A DNA stretch of 64,000 nt from Streptomyces sp. H27-H1 (GTDB taxonomy: Bacteria > Actinomycetota > Actinomycetes > Streptomycetales > Streptomycetaceae): assembly GCF_026627445.1 (NCBI RefSeq), contig NZ_JAPNLJ010000038.1, positions 1-64,000 on the forward strand, given 5' to 3'. The notes below the pieces were generated by a model, which was not told the DNA's origin, did not search any database, and saw only the letters and a program-made list of their open reading frames with translations. Shown here piece after piece: positions 58,108 through 64,000 of this stretch. Within the stretch, counting starts at the first letter, position 1, and every line of letters starts with the position of its first letter. A program made the position numbers and the translations under genes.

Positions 58108-59745
58108 ATGACTGCAACCCTCGTCGCCAAGAAGCTCACCGCCGCGCACGGTGAGCGCACGCTCTTCGCCGATCTCGACCTCGTCGTCGCGCCCGGCGAC
58201 GTCATCGGCCTCGTCGGCGTCAACGGCGCCGGGAAGTCCACGCTGCTGCGGATGCTCGCCGGGCTGGACGCCCCCGAGACCGGTGAGGTGCGGCTCTCCC
58301 CGCCCACCGCCGCCGTCGGTCACCTCCCCCAGGAGCCGGAGCGGCGCCCCGGGGAGTCGGTCCGCGAGTTCCTGGCCCGGCGTACCGGGGTGGCCACGGC
58401 GCAGGCCGAACTCGACGCGGCGACGCAGGGCCTCGTGGACGGCGCGGCGGGCGCGGACGACGCGTACGCGGACGCCCTCGACCGGTGGCTGAACCTCGGC
58501 GGCGCCGACCTCGACGAGCGGGCCCAGGAGGTCGCCGACGACCTCGGGCTCGCGGTGGGACTCGACCTGCCGATGACCGCGCTGTCCGGCGGCCAGGCCG
58601 CCCGCGCCGGACTGGCCTCGCTCCTGCTGTCCCGCTACGACGTCTTCCTGCTCGACGAGCCGACCAACGACCTCGACCTCGACGGTCTGGAGCGCCTGGA
58701 GCAGTTCGTGAAGGGGCTGCGCGCCGGCACCGTCGTGATCAGCCACGACCGCGAGTTCCTCACGCGCACTGTCACCAAGGTCCTCGAACTCGACCTGGCC
58801 CAGCAGCAGATCAACCTCTACGGCGGCGGCTACGACGCCTACCTGGAGGAGCGCGAGCGGTCCCGCAGCCACGCCCGCGAGGAGTACGACGAGTACGCCG
58901 ACAAGCGGTCCGCCCTGGAGGGCCGGGCCGCGATGCAGCGGGGCTGGATGGACAAGGGCGTCAAGAACGCCCGCCGCAAGGCCACCGACAACGACAAGAT
59001 CGGCAAGAAGTTCCGCAGCGAGGCGAGCGAGAAGCAGGCCTCCAAGGCCCGCCAGACGCAGCGCGCGATCGAGCGGCTCGACGTGGTCGACGAACCGCGC
59101 AAGGAGTGGGATCTGCGCATGGAGATCGCCGCGGCCCCGCGCTCCGGCTCGGTGGTCGCCACCCTGCGCGAAGCCGCGGTCCAGCGCGGGGACTTCGGCT
59201 TCGGACCGGCGAGCCTGCAGATCGACTGGGCGGACCGGGTCGCCATCACCGGAGCCAACGGGGCCGGGAAGTCGACCCTGTTGGCCGTGCTCCTGGGCCG
59301 GCTCGCCCCGGACTCCGGCGCGGCCACCCTCGGTTCGGGTGTGCTGGTCGGCGAAGTGGACCAGGCTCGCGGCCTGTTCCTCGGCGACGAGCCGCTCATC
59401 GAGGCCTTCTGCGCCGCGGTGCCCGACACCGAGCCGGCCGACGTCCGCACCCTGCTCGCCAAGTTCGGCCTGAAGGCGGCGCACGTGACCCGTCCGGCGG
59501 CCACCCTCTCCCCCGGCGAGCGCACCCGGGCGGCCCTGGCGCTCCTCCAGGGGCGCGGGGTGAACCTGCTGGTGCTGGACGAGCCGACGAACCACCTCGA
59601 CCTGCCGGCGATCGAGCAGCTGGAGTCCGCTCTGGAGGCCTACGAGGGCACCCTGCTGCTGGTCACCCACGACCGCCGGATGCTCGACGCGGTCCAGGTG
59701 ACCCGCAGGCTGCACGTCGCCGGCGGCAAGGTCACCGAGCTCTGA
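58108..59745 (+). CDS. ABC-F family ATP-binding protein
   Basis: 545 residues from ATG 58108; TAGGAT at 58093-58098 may be the -10 of a nearly leaderless transcript. Two ATPase domains are present without membrane segments. The first has GLVGVNGAGKSTLLRML, ALSGGQAARAGLASLLL and VFLLDEPTNDLDL; the second has AITGANGAGKSTLLAVL, LSPGERTRAALALLQ and LLVLDEPTNHLDL. The charged linker RSRSHAREEYDEYADKRSALEGRAAMQRGWMDKGVKNARRK is the ABC-F interdomain arm. Members act on ribosomes, in translation rescue or antibiotic protection. Confidence 0.94.
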   Translation: MTATLVAKKLTAAHGERTLFADLDLVVAPGDVIGLVGVNGAGKSTLLRMLAGLDAPETGEVRLSPPTAAVGHLPQEPERRPGESVREFLARRTGVATAQAELDAATQGLVDGAAGADDAYADALDRWLNLGGADLDERAQEVADDLGLAVGLDLPMTALSGGQAARAGLASLLLSRYDVFLLDEPTNDLDLDGLERLEQFVKGLRAGTVVISHDREFLTRTVTKVLELDLAQQQINLYGGGYDAYLEERERSRSHAREEYDEYADKRSALEGRAAMQRGWMDKGVKNARRKATDNDKIGKKFRSEASEKQASKARQTQRAIERLDVVDEPRKEWDLRMEIAAAPRSGSVVATLREAAVQRGDFGFGPASLQIDWADRVAITGANGAGKSTLLAVLLGRLAPDSGAATLGSGVLVGEVDQARGLFLGDEPLIEAFCAAVPDTEPADVRTLLAKFGLKAAHVTRPAATLSPGERTRAALALLQGRGVNLLVLDEPTNHLDLPAIEQLESALEAYEGTLLLVTHDRRMLDAVQVTRRLHVAGGKVTEL

Positions 59746-59828
59746 GGCCCCCGCCCTGAGCCGACGGGGCACGCCCCGCACGGCGCGCCCGGAGCCCGCC
59801 GGCATGGACGAACGGGGGCCGGACCGGA

Positions 59829-60608
59829 TCAGCCCACGTCCGCCGGGGGGCGCCGCTTGCGGGCCATCTTCCGGGCCACGAAGGTGCGCGGGAGGTGGCG
59901 GGCCGCGAAGGCGTACGCCTGGTAGCGCCGGCCGGTGATGCTCACGGGGCGGCGCCGGGCAAGGTCCTTCAGTGCCTGGGCCACGACGTCGCGCGGCTCG
60001 AGCCACACCGCGTCGCTCAGGGCGCTGACGTCCATCCCGGCGCGCTCCTGGAACTCGGTGCGGGTGAATCCCGGCACCACCGCCAGCACGCGGACCCCGT
60101 ACGGCTCCATGTCCACGCGCAGCGACTCGCTGAAGGCCGTGATCCAGGCCTTCGCGGCGCCGTACGTCCCGGTCGGCAGCAGTCCGGCCACCGAGGAGAT
60201 GTTGAGCACCGCGCCGCGGCGGCGCTCGCGCAGGCCCGGGAGCAGTGCGTGGGTGAGCCGGAGCGGCACCTTGACCAGCAGGTCGAGCATCCGCTCCTCG
60301 TCCTCGACCGGGCTGTACGGGAACGGCGCGGGGAGCCCGAAGCCCGCGTTGTTGACCAGGATGTCGACGGGCCGGGCCCGGTCGGCGAGCCGCTCGGCGA
60401 CGGATCCGAGCCCGCCCGTGTCGAGCAGGTCGGCGGGCAACACCTCGCAGACGGCGCCGAATTCACGGCCGAGGTCCGCGGCGACCGCTTCGAGGCGGTC
60501 CTTGTCGCGGGCTACGAGGACGAGGTCGCAGCCCTTGGCGGCGAAGCCGCGGGCGAAGGCCGCGCCGAGTCCGGCGCTGGCCCCTGTGATCAGTACGGTG
60601 GTGGTCAA
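59829..60608 (-). CDS. SDR family oxidoreductase (DltE-like)
   Basis: 259 residues from ATG 60608, overlapping the upstream stop as ATGA. Motifs are VLITGASAGLGAAFARGFAAKG (TGxxxGxG), DILVNNAGFGLPAPF, LNISSVAGLLPTGTYGAAKAWITAFSESL (catalytic Ser, Tyr, Lys). The C terminus is basic. It is the last gene of an operon with an ImmA/IrrE peptidase and a membrane protein. Confidence 0.9.
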   Translation of the reverse strand: MTTTVLITGASAGLGAAFARGFAAKGCDLVLVARDKDRLEAVAADLGREFGAVCEVLPADLLDTGGLGSVAERLADRARPVDILVNNAGFGLPAPFPYSPVEDEERMLDLLVKVPLRLTHALLPGLRERRRGAVLNISSVAGLLPTGTYGAAKAWITAFSESLRVDMEPYGVRVLAVVPGFTRTEFQERAGMDVSALSDAVWLEPRDVVAQALKDLARRRPVSITGRRYQAYAFAARHLPRTFVARKMARKRRPPADVG

Positions 60609-61813
60609 GAGACTTTCGCTTCCTGGCTGTCGAGCGGGGTGAAGCCTGTGATGGCCGGTGAGGTGTAGGCCCGGGCGACATCCACGAGGAAGCGGGCCTC
60701 GCCTTCCAGGTCACCACCCTCGGCCGAGGTCTGGAGGGCCGCGGGCAGTTCCAAGGCGCTCTCCTCGCTGCGCTGTTGCGGTCCCCCGGCCAGCTTCGCC
60801 TGCCGCGCCTCCTTCAGTACGCAGGCCAGCGCGGCGGCACTGGCCCGCGGTTCGGGGACTCCGCTGCCCGCCACGTGGCTGCGCGCGAGCTCCGGCACGC
60901 CCGGGGCTACGTACTCCCCCAGGATCAGGATGGCGTCGCGGGTCTCGATGACCTTGCGGTAGACGAGCAGGTTGCGCGGGACCGGCGGCCACAGCAGCTC
61001 CAGCACCCGGCCGGCGCGCGGCTTGTTGAGGGCGACGTGCGGGACGGCGTGCACCAGGTCGCGCCAGAGCGGCCACAGCCGCCAGGCGGTGGCGATGTCG
61101 GAGGCCGTACGGCGGAAGGTGAAGAGCGTCGGGACGAGGATCGCGGCGGCGCGGAGCAGGCCGTGCACGTTCATCAGCAGCGGGTTCGCGGGCATCGCCC
61201 AGGTGAATCCGAACAGCGCCTTGAGCAGGTACACGAACCAGAACACCCCGGCGAGCCCGGTGCCGAGGCCGAACAGCAGCAGTCCGGCGGCGAGGCCCCG
61301 GCTCTCGGCGCGGCGGCTGTAGCGCCAGCAGACGTACACGCAGATGGTGTTGGCGAGCAGGTGGGCGGAGATCAGCACCAGCCAGTACGCGAGGGAGGGC
61401 ACCGGGTCGCCGACGGGCGGGATGGTGTGCGTGCCGTGGGCGGGCGCCGCCGTGTCCAGTACGACGAGGACACTCAGCCACAGGACCGTGCCTGCGCCGG
61501 AGGCGATCTGGAGCCGGCGGCCCCGGGTGGCGGCGGCCACGAAGTAGAGAACGGCGCCCGCCGAGAGGACGCCGATGAGGTTGCGCACCAGCCCGATGGT
61601 GTGTGCGTAGCCCGGATCGCGGCCCATGGCGTAGGCGACGACGTCGGGGAGGTTCAGGGTCATCGCAGCCGCGGCGGTGGCCACGGCGAGCCACAGGCCC
61701 CGCTGGTGCGGGGCACGCAGGGCGCCGGGCGCACGGAGCAGGACCGCGATCCAGAGGCCTATGACACTGGGGACGGCGAGCGCGTCGCCGAAGGCGATCA
61801 GATCAGAAGCCAC
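60605..61813 (-). CDS. MAB_1171c-like putative membrane transporter/sensor
   Basis: 402 residues from GTG 61813 (VASDLIAFGDALAVPSVIG). About seven membrane helices fill the first 240 residues, followed by a cytoplasmic domain containing VYRKVIETRDAILILGEYV. This architecture matches the MAB_1171c/DUF6545 family, which is repeatedly found next to ImmA/IrrE peptidases in actinobacteria. The function is unknown. It overlaps both neighbours, which implies tight co-expression. Confidence 0.78.
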   Translation of the reverse strand: MASDLIAFGDALAVPSVIGLWIAVLLRAPGALRAPHQRGLWLAVATAAAAMTLNLPDVVAYAMGRDPGYAHTIGLVRNLIGVLSAGAVLYFVAAATRGRRLQIASGAGTVLWLSVLVVLDTAAPAHGTHTIPPVGDPVPSLAYWLVLISAHLLANTICVYVCWRYSRRAESRGLAAGLLLFGLGTGLAGVFWFVYLLKALFGFTWAMPANPLLMNVHGLLRAAAILVPTLFTFRRTASDIATAWRLWPLWRDLVHAVPHVALNKPRAGRVLELLWPPVPRNLLVYRKVIETRDAILILGEYVAPGVPELARSHVAGSGVPEPRASAAALACVLKEARQAKLAGGPQQRSEESALELPAALQTSAEGGDLEGEARFLVDVARAYTSPAITGFTPLDSQEAKVS

Positions 61814-62348
61814 GGTGGACCGGCCCCCGCCCACGGCGCTCGTAGCCCATCGCGGACTCCAGCCGGGCGAGCGTGTCCCGGCCCCCGGCTCCGTGGCCCA
61901 GGTGCGGGCCGCGGGTGCCCGTGCGGATGCGGATCATGCTGGCGAGCATCTCCGCCTCCCGCTCCTGGCGGGTGGTGTAGTTGGTGCGCCCGAGCACTGT
62001 GGGGACGGGCCCGTGCGCCCCGCCGGCGCCCAGGGGGGTCTCGTCGGGGGCTTCCAGGGAGTGGTGCCCGAAGAGGATGTGGCCGATCTCGTGGAGCACG
62101 ATGTGCTCCCGGTGCAGCGGGGTGGTCTGGGCCTCGTAGAAGACGAAGTCCACGCTGGCGGTCCCGACCCACAGCCCGCACACTCCGGACTCGGCGGCCT
62201 CCTTGGGCAGCGGGTGGAGCCGGATGGGGCGGCCCCGTTGCTCGGCTATCCGCTCGCACAGTCCGTCCAGGGAGAACGGGTGCGTCAGTTCGAGACGGCC
62301 GAGAATCGCCTCGCACCGCTTGCGCAGACTGGGTTGAGGGTGGCGCAT
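61803..62348 (-). CDS. ImmA/IrrE family metallopeptidase
   Basis: 181 residues from ATG 62348 with AGGGAAA upstream. The zinc-peptidase motif is REHIVLHEIGHILFGH (HExxH with a third ligand in REREAEMLASMI). ImmA of ICEBs1 and IrrE of Deinococcus cleave HTH repressors in response to DNA damage. No Xre-type repressor is adjacent here, so the target is unknown. It leads the operon ImmA-membrane protein-SDR. Confidence 0.87.
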   Translation of the reverse strand: MRHPQPSLRKRCEAILGRLELTHPFSLDGLCERIAEQRGRPIRLHPLPKEAAESGVCGLWVGTASVDFVFYEAQTTPLHREHIVLHEIGHILFGHHSLEAPDETPLGAGGAHGPVPTVLGRTNYTTRQEREAEMLASMIRIRTGTRGPHLGHGAGGRDTLARLESAMGYERRGRGPVHRGF

Positions 62349-62461
62349 ATTTTCCCTCTTCGGACCCTTTCTCGGGCAGCGATGATAGGCGTGCGTGGGC
62401 ATGGGCATGACGTCCTTAAGCCTTCAAAGCGGCCCCGGGAGCGCGGTCCTGAGGGAAACAC

Positions 62462-62496
62462 GGAAGCCCGCTCGCCGAGTAACGAACGGGCGTTCC
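62462..62496 (-). terminator. Hairpin downstream of tex
   Basis: Arms around GGAAGCCCGCTCG (62462-62474) and CGAACGGGCGTTCC (62483-62496) pair with one mismatch and one bulge around an 8-base loop. The element follows the tex stop by about 90 bases and precedes the ImmA promoter (TATCAT near 62378-62383 on the minus strand). Confidence 0.6.
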
Positions 62497-62588
62497 GTCA
62501 TGCCTACATATCATCCGGATGAGTTGGCAAGGTATGTCCCCATGTCGGGTGCCTATTCGGCCAATCCGTCACGGGCTGCCACGAACGG

Positions 62589-64000
62589 CTAGCGCTTGCG
62601 GCTGCCCCGCTCGTCGGGGCCGCTGAGCCCCGCACGGCGCAGGGCGTCGGCCATCGCGCTGTTGGCGGGGGCCGGAGCACCGCCGCCGCCCTGACGTTGA
62701 CCGCCGCCCTGCCCGCCTTGACCTCCCTGACCTCCCTGCCCGCCTTGGCGGCGGCCCTTGCCGCCGTCGCGGGAACCGCCCTGACCGCCCTGACCGCCTT
62801 GGGCGCCTTGGGTGCGCTCACCGCCGCCCTCGCCGCCGCCCTGACCGCCCTGGCCCCCCGCCGAGCCGCGCTGCTGCGGAGGCCGGCCGCCACCGCGCCG
62901 CTCGCCCCGCTCCTCGCGCTGCCTCGGCGCGCCGCCGCCGGCGGCGCTGCGCTCCGCCTCGTCCTCCAGCCGCAGCGTCAGCGAGATCCGCTTGCGCGGG
63001 ATGTCCACGTCCATGACCTTGACCCGGACGATGTCGCCCGGCTTCACCACGTCCCGCGGGTCCTTGACGAAGGTCTTCGACAGCGCCGAGACGTGCGCCA
63101 GCCCGTCCTGGTGGACGCCGATGTCGATGAAGGCGCCGAAGGCGGCCACATTGGTGACCACGCCCTCCAGGATCATCCCGGGGGCCAGGTCGCCGATCTT
63201 CTCGACGCCCTCCTTGAAGGTCGCCGTCTTGAACGCGGGCCGCGGGTCACGGCCCGGCTTCTCCAGCTCGCGCAGGATGTCCGTGACCGTCGGCAGACCG
63301 AAGGCCTCGGTGACGAACTGCTCCGGCCGCAGCGAGCGCAGTACGCCGGTGTTGCCGATCAGGGCCGCCACCTCGCTGCCCGCCGTCTTGCCCATGGTGC
63401 GGACCACCGGGTAGGCCTCGGGGTGCACGCTGGAGGAGTCCAGCGGGTCGTCCCCGTCGCGGATCCGCAGGAAGCCCGCGCACTGCTCGTACGCCTTCGG
63501 GCCGAGCCGGGCCACGTCCTTGAGCCCCTTGCGGTTGCGGAAGGGGCCGTTGGCGTCGCGGTGCGCCACGATGTTCTCGGCAAGTCCGCCGCTGATGCCC
63601 GACACGCGCGAAAGCAGCGGCGCGGAGGCGGTGTTGACGTCGACGCCGACGCCGTTCACACAGTCCTCGACCACGGCGTCGAGCGAGCGCGAGAGCTTCA
63701 TCTCGGACAGGTCGTGCTGGTACTGGCCGACACCGATCGACTTCGGGTCGATCTTCACCAGTTCGGCGAGCGGGTCCTGCAGGCGCCGGGCGATGGAGAC
63801 CGCGCCGCGCAACGACACGTCCATGTCCGGGAGTTCCTGGGAGGCGAAGGCGGACGCCGAGTACACGGAGGCGCCGGCCTCCGAGACCATCACCTTGGTG
63901 AGCTTCAGCTCGGGGTGGCGGGTGATGAGGTCCGCGGCGAGCTTGTCGGTCTCCCGGGAGGCGGTGCCGTTGCCGATGGCGACGAGGTCGACCGCGTGCT
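62589..64000 (-). CDS. tex: Tex family S1 RNA-binding transcription accessory protein, C-terminal part (5' end outside window)
   Basis: 470 codons are visible; the frame is open at the window edge. It begins inside the YqgF/RuvC-like domain ([41 protein letters not shown]). Helix-hairpin-helix repeats follow ([42 protein letters not shown]), then an S1 domain ([33 protein letters not shown]). The last roughly 120 residues are a disordered Gly/Gln/Arg tail with tandem GGQGGQ units. Tex binds nucleic acid and influences transcription; the long tail is an actinobacterial extension. Confidence 0.93.
   Translation of the reverse strand, partial: HAVDLVAIGNGTASRETDKLAADLITRHPELKLTKVMVSEAGASVYSASAFASQELPDMDVSLRGAVSIARRLQDPLAELVKIDPKSIGVGQYQHDLSEMKLSRSLDAVVEDCVNGVGVDVNTASAPLLSRVSGISGGLAENIVAHRDANGPFRNRKGLKDVARLGPKAYEQCAGFLRIRDGDDPLDSSSVHPEAYPVVRTMGKTAGSEVAALIGNTGVLRSLRPEQFVTEAFGLPTVTDILRELEKPGRDPRPAFKTATFKEGVEKIGDLAPGMILEGVVTNVAAFGAFIDIGVHQDGLAHVSALSKTFVKDPRDVVKPGDIVRVKVMDVDIPRKRISLTLRLEDEAERSAAGGGAPRQREERGERRGGGRPPQQRGSAGGQGGQGGGEGGGERTQGAQGGQGGQGGSRDGGKGRRQGGQGGQGGQGGQGGGQRQGGGGAPAPANSAMADALRRAGLSGPDERGSRKR

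Noticed and set aside
57799-60006. A 735-codon minus-strand frame opposite the ABC-F gene
   Set aside because: It is antisense to a complete ABC-F gene and has no recognisable domain.
62395-62592. A 65-codon plus-strand ORF between tex and ImmA
   Set aside because: It runs through the tex terminator hairpin, lacks a convincing ribosome-binding site and has no recognisable content.
62680-62840. Possible CRISPR-like or satellite repeat on the DNA level
   Set aside because: The repeats are short, codon-phased and encode the Gly/Gln-rich Tex tail; there are no spacers.

Overview
The window is about 70+% G+C, uses GTG/TTG starts freely, has dense 4-bp ATGA/GTGA stop-start overlaps, and carries a cvn conservon, a DUF5941/CDP-alcohol phosphatidyltransferase operon and an actinobacterial hopanoid cluster. 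Together these point to a Streptomyces or very close relative (inference from gene content; no rRNA is present).

Layout. 1-21,404 is accessory and catabolic: the tail of an IS110-type transposase; a MarR regulator divergent from an SDR/amidohydrolase pair; a five-gene dipeptide/nickel-type ABC importer with a LacI regulator; a YtcJ-like amidohydrolase, a TetR regulator and an FAD amine oxidase that share one operator; then a ModA-like binding protein, an IclR regulator and a six-gene operon pobA-ligJ-ligK-ligI-ligAB-ligC. This operon encodes 4-hydroxybenzoate hydroxylation followed by protocatechuate 4,5- (meta) cleavage down to pyruvate and oxaloacetate. 21,401-22,000 is a gene graveyard (aldo/keto reductase and SurE remnants) beside a tRNA-Pro(GGG). 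22,367-24,037 is a transketolase split into two genes, with a SoxR/MerR-like promoter box directly in front.

24,024-34,460 is more core-like: YjbR and GAF proteins, the cvnA-D conservon, a metallo-beta-lactamase-fold hydrolase, an SGNH hydrolase, a winged-helix protein, a LysM/M23 cell-wall hydrolase behind a c-di-AMP (ydaO-type) riboswitch, and a Tyr/Ser phosphatase. 34,513-44,444 is the hopanoid operon (hpnC, hpnD, hpnE, polyprenyl synthase, shc, hpnG, hpnH, aminotransferase), with a 21-codon ORF overlapping the hpnC start and an 11-bp-arm hairpin just before shc. 44,751-51,775 is a second long minus-strand operon: two CDP-alcohol phosphatidyltransferases, a cytidylyltransferase-like protein, a glycerol-1-phosphate-dehydrogenase-like enzyme, a GT2 glycosyltransferase and a TagGH-type ABC exporter. 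I read it as an uncharacterised phosphoglycerol-type surface polymer or lipid pathway.

52,107-64,000 holds a methyltransferase-GNAT fusion behind a 26-codon ORF, idi, a HATPase anti-sigma-type protein, an HdeD-like membrane protein, an enoyl-CoA hydratase, an ArsB/SLC13-like permease, an ABC-F protein, an ImmA/IrrE protease - MAB_1171c-like membrane protein - SDR operon, and the C-terminal part of Tex with a long Gly/Gln-rich tail. No CRISPR array, integrase or replication origin was seen.
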